A stretch of DNA of 47,949 nt from Thermoplasmata archaeon (GCA_022750375.1 JAKIVU010000006.1:8553-56501), one strand, 5' to 3'; positions 36,740 to 47,663 are shown, counted from the first letter of the stretch. Notes: generated by a model not told the origin, from the sequence alone. Translations and numbers: made by a program.

Positions 36740-37999
36740 TCACGCCGCCGTATGCTCTGACTCGTCGCCCGGGCCCGGATCGGTCGGGGGGTTTCGCGGG
36801 GGCGGCGCGCGGGCGACGAGGGCGGCACGGCTGTCCGCACTTGCCCACTGTACCGTGGGAAGCACGACGTGCCGGCGCGCTTCGAGCCGTCGCCGGAATC
36901 GGATCAGGTCGCGGAAGATCTCCCGCATTACGTCCTCGAATTCGCGCGTGCGGCGGTACCCGAGGGCCACCAGACGGTCGTGGATCGGGTTGTAATAGTG
37001 CTGCTCCGCCTCCGTGCGGGGGTTGGGAGGATGCTCGACGACCGGCCGGAGGTTGAACTCGGTGGCCACGCGTGCGGTCATCTCCGCGAGCTCGTTGACG
37101 GAGTACGCGGCGTCGAACTGATTCAGGACACGGTATTCACCGGTCGCCGCCGGATTTTCGATCGCAATTCGTAGCGACTGCATCGAATCTTCGAGCGCGA
37201 TGAAGCCTCGTCGCTGCTCGCCTTTGCCGTATGGCGTGATTGGCAGGCCGAGCACGGCTTGAGCGATAAATCGATTCAGCGACGTGCCCCAGGTCTCGTC
37301 GAAATCGAACCGGGTGAGGAGGCGATCGTCGCTGATCTCGGGCGTCCGCACTCCGTAGATGACGCCCTGCATCACGTCCGTCGCGCGAAGATGCCAGATC
37401 TTGGAGGCGAACATCACGTCTCCGGAATCGAAGACCTTGCTCCAGTGATACCACGACCCCGCCTGGCGAGGGAATGGCATCCGGTCTCTCCGTCCCCGAT
37501 ACTCGACCTCGAAAAATCCCTCCGCGATGTCCACATTGGGAGTACCGTACTCTCCCATCGTGCCCATCTTCACGAGGTGCGCGCCGGGGCAGACCTCGCG
37601 CATGGCGTACAGAAGGTGGAGCGTCCCGGTGAGGTTTCCCACCTGGGTGTCGACTGCGTGATGCACATCGATCATCGAGTACGGAGCGGACCGCTGTTCG
37701 GCGAGGTGGACGATCGTGTCCGGACGCTCGACCTCGAGCACGTGTCGGACGAAATCGTATCGTCCGAGGTCGCCCCGGTGGAATCCGATCTCCTTACCGA
37801 GGACCGTCCGTACCGCGGCCTGGCGGCGGGCGAACGAAGGGATGGGCGTGGCCGACCAGCTGCCGACCTCGCGCACCCGCTTACGGGTGACGAAATTGTC
37901 GATGCCCACGACCTCGTGGCCCCGCGACAGCAGGTGGAGCGCGAGGGGCCAACCCGAGTATCCGTCGATGCCGGTGATCAGGACCTTCGTGCCCGGCAC
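36740..37999 (-). CDS. agl3: NAD-dependent epimerase/UDP-sulfoquinovose synthase (SQD1/Agl3-like)
   Basis: VLITGIDGYSGWPLALHLLSRGHEVVGIDN, HLAEQRSAPYSMID, VKMGTMGEYGTPN, FDFDETWGTSLNRFIAQAVLGLPITPYGKGEQRRGFIALEDSMQ. Confidence 0.83.
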   Translation of the reverse strand: MPGTKVLITGIDGYSGWPLALHLLSRGHEVVGIDNFVTRKRVREVGSWSATPIPSFARRQAAVRTVLGKEIGFHRGDLGRYDFVRHVLEVERPDTIVHLAEQRSAPYSMIDVHHAVDTQVGNLTGTLHLLYAMREVCPGAHLVKMGTMGEYGTPNVDIAEGFFEVEYRGRRDRMPFPRQAGSWYHWSKVFDSGDVMFASKIWHLRATDVMQGVIYGVRTPEISDDRLLTRFDFDETWGTSLNRFIAQAVLGLPITPYGKGEQRRGFIALEDSMQSLRIAIENPAATGEYRVLNQFDAAYSVNELAEMTARVATEFNLRPVVEHPPNPRTEAEQHYYNPIHDRLVALGYRRTREFEDVMREIFRDLIRFRRRLEARRHVVLPTVQWASADSRAALVARAPPPRNPPTDPGPGDESEHTAA

Positions 38000-38105
38000 G
38001 GCGGAACAAGGAGAGGGTCCCGCCTTAAGATATAGGGGGACTCGGCGAGCGCGGGGTCGTTAGTTCCAAAGGGGTTAAGCCGTCGGGAACTTCCCCGTTC
38101 TGACG

Positions 38106-38900
38106 GTGGCTGTCGAGGTCGGAATGGAGTCGCACGATGTCCGGATCGTCGATACGCGCGACGAGCCGTTGAAGGGCGCGATGATGGTCGTCGGGTTTCC
38201 GACGCACGGGCTCGTCGGCTCCGTGGCGGCATCGTACCTGGTCCACACGCTCGACATGAGCCTCGTCGCGTACATGGTCAGCGAGGAGTTCCCCCCGACC
38301 GTCATCATGGAGGAGGGCGTCGTCGGAGCCCCCGTCCGTTTCTACGCGAGCAAGCTCGTGTGCGGCGTCGACCGGTCGTGCGACCAGCTGGTCGTCGTCA
38401 TCGCGGACATCCAGCCCCCCGTGGGGATGCTGAACGTGATGGGGCGCGCACTCCTGGATTGGGCCGAGGCGAAGGGGGTTCAGCTGGTCGTCGCCGTCGA
38501 AGGACAACCGATCGAGGATGAAACCCGGGGCGACGCCCGGGTCGTCGCGATGGCCAACCGCGCCGCCGCTCCGCTGCTCGAGAAGTATCAGTTCGCCGCG
38601 GCGAACGGAGTGGTGACCGGGCTCGCTGGCGGGCTCCTGTTGGGTGCGATCGGCCGGACGACGCCGGTCCTTTGCCTGGTCGCCCAGGCGCACAAGGATT
38701 ATCCCGACGCCCGGGCCGCGGCGAAAGTGATCGAGACGGTCAACCCGCTCGTGCCGCTGATGGTGCTCGACACCAAACCGCTCCGAGACAAGGCACGACA
38801 GATCGAGGCGGAGGTCCGGAAGACCCTGCAACAGACGCGAGACTCGATCTCGAGCATGCGGACCGCGGAGACCGAAGGGCCGGGTGAGATGTATCGCTGA
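38106..38900 (+). CDS. PAC2 family protein (proteasome assembly chaperone family)
   Basis: MMVVGFPTHGLVGSVAASYLVHTLDM, VVIADIQPPVGM, GLAGGLLLGAIGR; GTG start. Confidence 0.85.
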   Translation: MAVEVGMESHDVRIVDTRDEPLKGAMMVVGFPTHGLVGSVAASYLVHTLDMSLVAYMVSEEFPPTVIMEEGVVGAPVRFYASKLVCGVDRSCDQLVVVIADIQPPVGMLNVMGRALLDWAEAKGVQLVVAVEGQPIEDETRGDARVVAMANRAAAPLLEKYQFAAANGVVTGLAGGLLLGAIGRTTPVLCLVAQAHKDYPDARAAAKVIETVNPLVPLMVLDTKPLRDKARQIEAEVRKTLQQTRDSISSMRTAETEGPGEMYR

Positions 38901-39390
38901 CACGGCCCCCGGTACGACGGTCTTCCATGTACCCGACGATCGACCCGCCGTGACCCTTCGCGGCTTCCGTCCGGTCGACGTTCCGTTCATCTCCTCCGTG
39001 GTCGCGGACGCGCTCCACGAGCACTACGACCCGACCCTCTACCAGTCGCTGAGCACCGAATGGCCGGACGGGTTCCTCGTCGCCGCGGACTCTCAGGACG
39101 TGCCCGTGGGGTTCTTGCTGGGCGTAAGTCAGGTCGAACGCGAGGCGCGGATCTTGATGTTCGCGGTCGACCGCGGCCACCGCACCGTGGGGGTGGGGAC
39201 CCTGCTCATGACGGCGTTCCTCGAGCGATGCCGCGCGCGAGGCTACCATCGCGTGACGCTCGAGGTCCGAGTGTCGAACGCGACCGCGATCCGGTTCTAC
39301 ACCCGGTTCTCGTACTCGGTCCTCGACCTCCTCCGCGCGTACTACTCGGACGGAGAGAACGGCTACCAGATGGCGCGCGAGCTCGGCTGA
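38884..39390 (+). CDS. GNAT family N-acetyltransferase (RimI-like)
   Basis: DRGHRTVGVGTLLMTAFLERCRARGYHRVTLEVRVSNATAIRFYTRFSY. Confidence 0.88.
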   Translation: MRCIADTAPGTTVFHVPDDRPAVTLRGFRPVDVPFISSVVADALHEHYDPTLYQSLSTEWPDGFLVAADSQDVPVGFLLGVSQVEREARILMFAVDRGHRTVGVGTLLMTAFLERCRARGYHRVTLEVRVSNATAIRFYTRFSYSVLDLLRAYYSDGENGYQMARELG

Positions 39391-39443
39391 GCTCCCCTGC
39401 TAAGGGCGGAGGGGCTAAAGCCTCCCGACCCTGATTGCCGGCA

Positions 39444-40694
39444 ATGCCCGGTACTTGGCCCTCGGCCAGTGACCTGATGACGGCCCGTCCGTCGACCCTA
39501 CCCCACGACGCTCCGATCGCTCGCGCGCTCGGATTGATGCGGACGCACGGCTTCCACGAGATCCCGGTCCTTCGAAACTCCCGCCTGATCGGGATGATCA
39601 CCTTTGAATCGATCGCGCGGCGCGCGAGCCGTGCCCTCGACACGAAGGTCGAGCACATCCTGATCCTTCCGCCGCTCGTCACTGCGGCCTCTCGGCTGCC
39701 CGAGATCGCCGAGCAGCTGCTCGCGACGGGGCTCCGGGCCGCCCCGGTGGTCGGCGCCCGTGGAGAGCTCCTCGGGATCGTCAGTCGCACCGACATTGTT
39801 CGCGCGCTCATCTCCACGGCCGAAGCGGCCGGGATCCGGGTGGAGGAGATCGCGCGGTCGGCGGACCTCATCATTCACGAGAACGACATGTGCCGCCAGT
39901 TGACCGGCCAGATCCGTCTGCTCGAAGAGCATCCGCTGCCGGTCCTCGACCGGAAGGAACGGCTCGTCGGCGCGGTCGGCGTCGCGGACCTCGCGGCGGT
40001 GCTCTGGAGGCCGGTGACGGGCGGTAAGCGTGATGCGCGCGCGGGTCGGCCCGCGCTCGACGTCAAGGTCGGTTCGATCATGCATTCTCCCGCGGTCACG
40101 GTTCCGATGGGCACACCCGCCTCCGAGGCGGCGCGGCTGATGACTCGGGAGAAGGTGTCGAGCGTGTTCGTCGTGGAACCGGGCGCGGCCCCGCGGACGG
40201 TCGGGCAGGCCGAACTGCTCCAGCTCGTGATCGGCAAGAGCCGGGGCCCCTCCCCCCGGGGAGCAGTGGAGGATGTCTACGTGGAGATCACCGGTCTCCG
40301 CGGCTCCGGTGACCCCGGCCTCCTCGCGGAGATCGACCACCTCGTCGCCGCGGGCCTCCGGCGGATCGCTCAACAGGTTCGCCCGACCCTCTTGAGCCTC
40401 CACTTCGCCCCGCACGCCACCCACCGCACGAGCGACCTCACGCTGGAGGCCCGTTTGCACACGGAGGAGGGCATCTTCTATGCGTCCCACACCGGCTGGA
40501 ATCTATTGGCCGGGGTCTCCGACCTGCTCGAGGAGCTGGCCGGGCAGACGCGACGGGTCCGGGAGGCGAACCGACAGCGGGGACGGACGGCGCGATCCCG
40601 AGGGGTCGATGAGGAGAGCCCGGTCGACGACCCGGAGCTCGAACGTCGTATCCGCTCCGCCACCGGGGACCGTGACGCCGAGGACGAAGAATGA
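39444..40694 (+). CDS. four-CBS-repeat protein with C-terminal HPF/RaiA-like region (putative ribosome-associated regulator)
   Basis: CBS repeats: ASDLMTARPSTLPHDAPIARALGLM..., PEIAEQLLATGLRAAPVVGARGELLGIVSRTDIVRAL, LLEEHPLPVLDRKERLVGAVGVADL, VGSIMHSPAVTVPMGTPASEAARLM. C-terminus: DVYVEITGLRG...LRRIAQQVRPTLLSLHFAPHATHRTSDLTLEARLHTEEGIFYASHTGWNLLAGVSDLLEELAGQTRR. Confidence 0.8.
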   Translation: MPGTWPSASDLMTARPSTLPHDAPIARALGLMRTHGFHEIPVLRNSRLIGMITFESIARRASRALDTKVEHILILPPLVTAASRLPEIAEQLLATGLRAAPVVGARGELLGIVSRTDIVRALISTAEAAGIRVEEIARSADLIIHENDMCRQLTGQIRLLEEHPLPVLDRKERLVGAVGVADLAAVLWRPVTGGKRDARAGRPALDVKVGSIMHSPAVTVPMGTPASEAARLMTREKVSSVFVVEPGAAPRTVGQAELLQLVIGKSRGPSPRGAVEDVYVEITGLRGSGDPGLLAEIDHLVAAGLRRIAQQVRPTLLSLHFAPHATHRTSDLTLEARLHTEEGIFYASHTGWNLLAGVSDLLEELAGQTRRVREANRQRGRTARSRGVDEESPVDDPELERRIRSATGDRDAEDEE

Positions 40695-41089
40695 TCCCCG
40701 GCGGCCCCCGCAACGCGCGCCAGATGGAGCAGATGATGCGCCGCCTCGGAATGACGAGCGAACCGATCCCGGACGTCGAAGAGGTGATCGTCCGGACCCG
40801 GTCGAAGGAGCACGTCTTCCAGAAGCCCGAGGTCACGGCGCTCACCGTGCAGGGCGTCCGCACCTACCAGGTCGTGGGCCAGCCGGTGATCCGCGCCCGC
40901 AGCGCGGTACCACCAACCGAATCGTCCGGCGGGAGCGCGGCGGCCGCCCCGAGCGGTCCCCCGGAGGAAGACATCCGACTGGTGATGGATCAGGCGAACG
41001 TCTCCCGGGAGGAGGCGCTCGAGGCACTGTTCCAGGCGAAGGGCGAGCCGGCCGAAGCGATCATGAAGATCCTGACGCGGAGTCGTTAG
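40691..41089 (+). CDS. nac: nascent polypeptide-associated complex protein
   Basis: MIPGGPRNARQMEQMMRRLGM, NAC core, C-terminal UBA: IRLVMDQANVSREEALEALFQAKGEPAEAIMKIL. Confidence 0.93.
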   Translation: MIPGGPRNARQMEQMMRRLGMTSEPIPDVEEVIVRTRSKEHVFQKPEVTALTVQGVRTYQVVGQPVIRARSAVPPTESSGGSAAAAPSGPPEEDIRLVMDQANVSREEALEALFQAKGEPAEAIMKILTRSR

Positions 41090-41533
41090 GTGGACGAGCC
41101 GGCCGGACCCGTGGTCCGGGAGTGCGTCGAAGGTTACCTGTTCTCCACGTCACCGCTGGAGCTGCTGCTTTTCCGGCGACCGCCCGCTCGGGGGCAGATA
41201 TGGGTCCCGATCAGTGGGAAGGTCGAGTTGGCTGACGCCGACTGGGAGGCGGCGCTCCGTCGCGAGCTCCGCGAGGAAACCGGCCTCGACCGTCCCCGCC
41301 GCATCGTGCCGCTCGACTGGCATGTCCGGTTCCGAGCCGACAACGGCGAGACCTGGCGCCTTCACGCCTACGCGGTGGAGGTGGACCGCACGTTCGTTCC
41401 GGTCCTGAGCGCAGAGCACGAGACCTCCCAATGGACCAATCCGGCAGAGGCTATTCGGCTCCTGCATTACGAGGACAATCGGGCCGCGGTAGAGCGCCTC
41501 GGTCGCGTTCTCAGCCCCTCCCCAAAGGTTTAG
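41090..41533 (+). CDS. NUDIX hydrolase
   Basis: Nudix box GKVELADADWEAALRRELREETGL; GTG start. Confidence 0.87.
   Translation: MDEPAGPVVRECVEGYLFSTSPLELLLFRRPPARGQIWVPISGKVELADADWEAALRRELREETGLDRPRRIVPLDWHVRFRADNGETWRLHAYAVEVDRTFVPVLSAEHETSQWTNPAEAIRLLHYEDNRAAVERLGRVLSPSPKV
41529..41533 (+). promoter_or_regulatory. archaeal TATA-like box of dph2
   Basis: GGTTTAGCCC about 33 nt upstream of the dph2 ATG; same motif and spacing as other genes in the window. Confidence 0.5.
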
Positions 41534-41564
41534 CCCGTCATTCCGGTCGTCGGGGCCGACGGCG

Positions 41565-42602
41565 ATGGCGGACCCTCCCACCCCAGTACCGGTGAACATC
41601 CCACCCTCGTTCGTCTTTCCGACGATCGGGCCCGCCCTCTTCTCGGCGCTACGGGACGCGAAGCCTCAACGGATCGTGCTCCAGGTTCCGGCGGGCCTCA
41701 TACGCAACGCGCACGACCTGGCGGCACGGCTGCGAGAGGAAACCGGCGCGCGCGTCACCGTCGCCACCCGCGCCTGCTTCGGTGCCTGCGATTTTCCGTC
41801 GGTCGACGAAGCTCCGAAGTCGGACGTCGCGGTCGTTCTGGGTCACTCACCGATCCCGAACGTGCGGGTAGTACGCCCGACGTACTTCGTCGAGATGCGG
41901 GACCCGGGCGGGGACCCCGAGGCGTTGGCGGCGACCGTTGCGAGCGCTGCGCTCCCGCGGAAGCTGGGTCTGGTCGTCTCCGTCCAGCACCTCGACCTCG
42001 TGGAAGCGCTCACCCGCGCTCTCGAACGGGGCGGACGGGAGGTCCGAGTCGGTCAGGGCGATCGCCGCCTGGCGTATCCGGCCCAGGCGCTCGGATGCAA
42101 TTACACGGGCGCCGAGGCCGTTGCCGCGGACGTGGACGCGTTTCTGTTCGTCGGCACGGGAAGGTTCCACCCGATCGGCCTCGCGTTCGCGGTGGATCGA
42201 CCGGTCTGGTCCCTCGACCCGCTGCAGAACGTGATCGAACCGCCCATCGACCGGGGTGCCCTCATCCGGAAGCGGCAGCTCACCGTCGCCCGTGCGCGGG
42301 ATGCCCTCCACTGGGGGATCCTCGTCTCCTCGTTCGCGGGCCAGAACCGGATGCCCACGGCGCTCGCCCTCCAGGAGCGGGCGCAGTCGCGGGGACGCGA
42401 CGCCGAGATCCTCGTGTTCGACCGGCTCGACCCTCGCGACCTGGAGGGCCGCGCGCTGGACGCCTACGTGAACACCGCCTGCCCCCGGATCGCCCTCGAT
42501 GACGGGGAACTCTACGCGAAACCGATGCTCACTCCCCCAGAGTTCCTGATGGCGCTGGGGGAGTTACCGCTCGAGTCCTACCGGTTCGACACGTACCACT
42601 GA
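41565..42602 (+). CDS. dph2: diphthamide biosynthesis enzyme Dph2
   Basis: VLQVPAGL, CFGACDFPSVDEA, VLGHSPIPN, GCNYTGAEAVAADVDAFLFVGTGRFHPIGLA, NTACPRIALDD. Confidence 0.93.
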   Translation: MADPPTPVPVNIPPSFVFPTIGPALFSALRDAKPQRIVLQVPAGLIRNAHDLAARLREETGARVTVATRACFGACDFPSVDEAPKSDVAVVLGHSPIPNVRVVRPTYFVEMRDPGGDPEALAATVASAALPRKLGLVVSVQHLDLVEALTRALERGGREVRVGQGDRRLAYPAQALGCNYTGAEAVAADVDAFLFVGTGRFHPIGLAFAVDRPVWSLDPLQNVIEPPIDRGALIRKRQLTVARARDALHWGILVSSFAGQNRMPTALALQERAQSRGRDAEILVFDRLDPRDLEGRALDAYVNTACPRIALDDGELYAKPMLTPPEFLMALGELPLESYRFDTYH

Positions 42603-42647
42603 GCTGCACCGAAACCCAGAAGGAGGGCCGAGGGGCTCTTTGTTCCT

Positions 42648-43049
42648 GTGCGAGGCTGGGCGCTCGTGCCGGGCGGGCTCATCGCGGCCGGCGTGCTCCT
42701 GGTCGTGTGGGCGGCGATCCAGGGCGGTGCCGGTCTCGCGATCGTCGTCGTCGTGCCGGTCATCTACGGCCGCTCCCTCGCGTTCGTGGCCGGGGTGCTC
42801 CTCCTGGTGGCGGGACTCTTCACCCTCCCGCTCGCGTTCGAGTTCGACGACCCGGAGGAGCCTGCGACGGGCGGGGGTCGCACCACCGGGGCGGGCACCT
42901 CGGCGGGGGGACTCATTCTCCTCGGGCCGATCCCGATCTTCTTTGGAAGTTGGAAGGACGTCTCCGCCCGAACCCGACTGATCGCGGCCGTTCTCGGAGG
43001 GGCGGTGCTCGTCGCGGCGATCGTCGTGTTGCTGTGGTCGCGGACCTAG
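42648..43049 (+). CDS. DUF131/TIGR00304-like membrane protein
   Basis: Three hydrophobic segments and GGLILLGPIPIFFGSWKDVSARTRL. Confidence 0.75.
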   Translation: MRGWALVPGGLIAAGVLLVVWAAIQGGAGLAIVVVVPVIYGRSLAFVAGVLLLVAGLFTLPLAFEFDDPEEPATGGGRTTGAGTSAGGLILLGPIPIFFGSWKDVSARTRLIAAVLGGAVLVAAIVVLLWSRT

Positions 43050-43633
43050 CCCCGAAGACCGGCGGCGGAGAGGAACTTCCGGTGCACCCGGAGGTCGCGC
43101 GAGAGTTCGGGATGGAACGTGAGGCCCCAGAGCTTGCCCTCGCGCGCGCCGACGATCTCCTCGCCTCGCCACGCGATCGGAGTCGCCCGCGCCCCGACGG
43201 ACAGGATCCGGGGGGAGCGGATGAACACTCCCGGAAAAGGAGTGCCGCCCAATCCTTCGACCCGGATCGGTGCTTCGCACGACTCTCGTTGCGATCCGTA
43301 GTCGTTCCGGCGGACGGTGACATCCAGCGCTCCGAACGTTGGCGGGTCTCGACCCGAAGCGCTCGGCGCCAGCTCGCGGGCGAGCAGGATCAGTCCCGCA
43401 CACGTGGCGAGGACCGGCAGTCCGTGCTGGATCCGGTCTCGGAGGGGGGCCCACAGTCCCGCCGCTTCGATCAGGCGGGCGATCGTGGTCGATTCTCCGC
43501 CGGGCAGACACAGCGCTCCCACCGCGGCGAGGTCCGTAGGACCGCGCACCGCGACCGGGTCACGGACCAGCATTCGGAGTACCCGCAGATGCTCGGGGAC
43601 GTCGCCCTGAAGGGCGAGGACACCGACCTTCAT
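43046..43633 (-). CDS. pdxT: pyridoxal 5'-phosphate synthase glutaminase subunit
   Basis: MKVGVLALQGDVPEHLRVLRML, CLPGGESTTIARLI, ATCAGLILLA, GLTFHPEL. Confidence 0.94.
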   Translation of the reverse strand: MKVGVLALQGDVPEHLRVLRMLVRDPVAVRGPTDLAAVGALCLPGGESTTIARLIEAAGLWAPLRDRIQHGLPVLATCAGLILLARELAPSASGRDPPTFGALDVTVRRNDYGSQRESCEAPIRVEGLGGTPFPGVFIRSPRILSVGARATPIAWRGEEIVGAREGKLWGLTFHPELSRDLRVHRKFLSAAGLRG

Positions 43634-44943
43634 CCGGGTCCGCCGTGACGGAGCTCCTCGAGGATCTCCTTCGCGCGGTCGAACCGGATCTGGTGGTCCC
43701 GGATCAGCCGCTCGACCACACGGTCGACCTCGTCCGGTCGCGCTCCCGCGCTGGCCGCGAGGTTGCGCGCGTGAAGCTCCATGTGCCCCCGCTGGATCCC
43801 TTCGGTCGCGAGGGCGCGCAGCGCGGAAAAATTCTGGGCGAGGCCGACCGCCGCGAGCACCTCGCCGAGTTCCTTTGCGCTCTTCACGCCGAGCACTTTG
43901 ACGTTCGCTTTCGCGGTCGGATGGACCGCGGTCGCGCCGCCGATGAGACCGACGGGGGCAGGGATCTCGATCGACCCGACGAGGTTCCCGTCCTTGTCCT
44001 TCTCGTAGGTCGTCAAGGGGAGGATGACCGTGCTCGCGTCGCTCTCCCCGGCTCTCCACGCGGCATAGGAGTGGGCGCCGCTCTCGATCGCCCGGAAATC
44101 GTTCCCGGTGGCGATCACCACGCTCGAGACGCCGTTCATGATCCCCTTGTTGTGGGTCGCACAGCGGAACGGGTCCGCGACGGCGAGGGCATACGCGTCC
44201 AGGATCGCATCGACGACCTCGGCCCCGGTGGCGGTATCGGTCTTGAGCGACGCCGCCGGGAACGTCGCATGGGCGCGGGCGAGTCGGTGGATAGCGAGGT
44301 TCGAAATTATGCGCAGCACCACGCGGCCGCCCGTCAGCCGCGCGAATTCGGGCGCCAGGGCCTCGCACATCGTGTTCACGGCGTTCATGCCGCCCGCGTC
44401 GCGGGCGTCCACGAGAAGGTGGACCACGATCATCGTACCGCGGGGGGAGGAGAGGATGCGGGCCTCCAGGTCCTTCGCACCGCCCCCGAACTTGACAAGC
44501 ACCGGGTCCTTCGCATTCGCGGCCGCCAAGAGGTCCTCCTTCCGCTGGAGGAGGCGGAGGCGGGCGGCGACGGGGTCCGGCACGTCGAGGATCTGGACCT
44601 GGCCGATCATCACCGGCGCGGTCGACTGAGCGAAGAAACCTCCGCTCGCCCGGACGACCTTGGCGGCGTTCGACGCGGCCGCGACGACGCTCGGTTCCTC
44701 GATCGCCATCGGGACGAGGTACTCCTTGTCGTTGATGCGAAAGTTCGTCGCGATACCCAGGGGGAGGGGCATGACGCCGATGACGTTCTCGATCATCCGG
44801 TCGAGCGTCCCGGGGTCGACTCCCGGCGGAAACTCGAACGAGCGGGCCTCTTCGTCCGTGAGTCCGGCCCACGCCTGCACGAAGGCACGGCGCTCGGCGA
44901 TACTGCGACGGTAAAAACCGGGGATCTCCGAAGTTCGGTCCAT
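43630..44943 (-). CDS. mvaA: hydroxymethylglutaryl-CoA reductase, class II (degradative-type)
   Basis: MDRTSEIPGFYRRSIAERRAFVQAWAGL, ENVIGVMPLPLGIATNFRINDKEYLVPMAIEEPSVVAAASNAAKV. Confidence 0.93.
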   Translation of the reverse strand: MDRTSEIPGFYRRSIAERRAFVQAWAGLTDEEARSFEFPPGVDPGTLDRMIENVIGVMPLPLGIATNFRINDKEYLVPMAIEEPSVVAAASNAAKVVRASGGFFAQSTAPVMIGQVQILDVPDPVAARLRLLQRKEDLLAAANAKDPVLVKFGGGAKDLEARILSSPRGTMIVVHLLVDARDAGGMNAVNTMCEALAPEFARLTGGRVVLRIISNLAIHRLARAHATFPAASLKTDTATGAEVVDAILDAYALAVADPFRCATHNKGIMNGVSSVVIATGNDFRAIESGAHSYAAWRAGESDASTVILPLTTYEKDKDGNLVGSIEIPAPVGLIGGATAVHPTAKANVKVLGVKSAKELGEVLAAVGLAQNFSALRALATEGIQRGHMELHARNLAASAGARPDEVDRVVERLIRDHQIRFDRAKEILEELRHGGPG

Positions 44944-44957
44944 AGAGTATCTCCCCG

Positions 44958-45524
44958 CTACTCGGATTTCGCCTCGACGAGCACCGTCGCTTCCGTCGTG
45001 GCGGGCGGGTGGCGTCCGACGATCACCTTGGCCGGTCGAAGCAGTCCACCGAAGAAACGGTAGCCCTGCTGGACGACCTCGACCACGAGTCCGTCGGGGG
45101 CACCCTCCGCGACGATCGCTTCCCCCACCGCTTCGGCCTCCTCCGGCCGGAACGGTCCGCCGACCTTGACGACCGGCTCGACGCCTTCGTGGTGCAGGAA
45201 CGTCGACCACTCTCGGTCCAGGAGTTCCATCCCCCGGCGCACCGGGTCGTCGGACGGAAGCTTGCCCACGGCGTCCCGTGCGGCACGAAATCCTTCGATG
45301 ATCGGAAGAAGTTCTCGGAGCATCCCCCCTCGAGCCTGGCGAGTGATCCCCTCTCGGTCCCGTTCGGATCGCCGCCGATAGTTCTCGAAATCCGCGAGGA
45401 GGTACTTGTACCGAGTCGACCAATCCTCGCCGGGGGCGGTCGGCACGGACGCGCCCGGGGGCGCGGCCGGCACCGTCTCGGGACCTCCCTCGGCGGGGGC
45501 GTCGGACTCGGGATCGTCAGCCAT
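44958..45524 (-). CDS. grpE: nucleotide exchange factor GrpE
   Basis: YLLADFENYRRRSERDREGITRQA, LLDREWSTFLHHEGVEPV, VVEVVQQGYRFFGGLLRPAKVIVG; ATG at 45524. Confidence 0.92.
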   Translation of the reverse strand: MADDPESDAPAEGGPETVPAAPPGASVPTAPGEDWSTRYKYLLADFENYRRRSERDREGITRQARGGMLRELLPIIEGFRAARDAVGKLPSDDPVRRGMELLDREWSTFLHHEGVEPVVKVGGPFRPEEAEAVGEAIVAEGAPDGLVVEVVQQGYRFFGGLLRPAKVIVGRHPPATTEATVLVEAKSE

Positions 45525-45586
45525 GGAACGGACCTGCGAGGGTGGCCGACTATTAGCGCTTCCCGGCGCTCCCGGCAGGCCCCGAG

Positions 45587-45623
45587 CGGTCGCTCCGGAG
45601 CGGCCCGGACGGTCGCTCCGGAG
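45587..45623. repeat. 14-bp direct repeat CGGTCGCTCCGGAG x2 in the grpE-gyrB divergent intergenic region
   Basis: CGGTCGCTCCGGAG at 45587-45600 and 45610-45623 (23-nt phase). Confidence 0.75.
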
Positions 45624-45699
45624 GGTGATTTTTCCGTCGTTTCCGGGGTGCATTTTTCTTCCGCAACCCAAGCGTTATAACGCCTATCCGGCTCGGTAA

Positions 45700-47646
<1,947 letters not shown>

Positions 47647-47663
47647 GGGGCGCGTTCACCACC

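Noticed and set aside
43645-45063. 472-aa + ORF
   Set aside because: Antisense to mvaA; compositionally biased, no domain.
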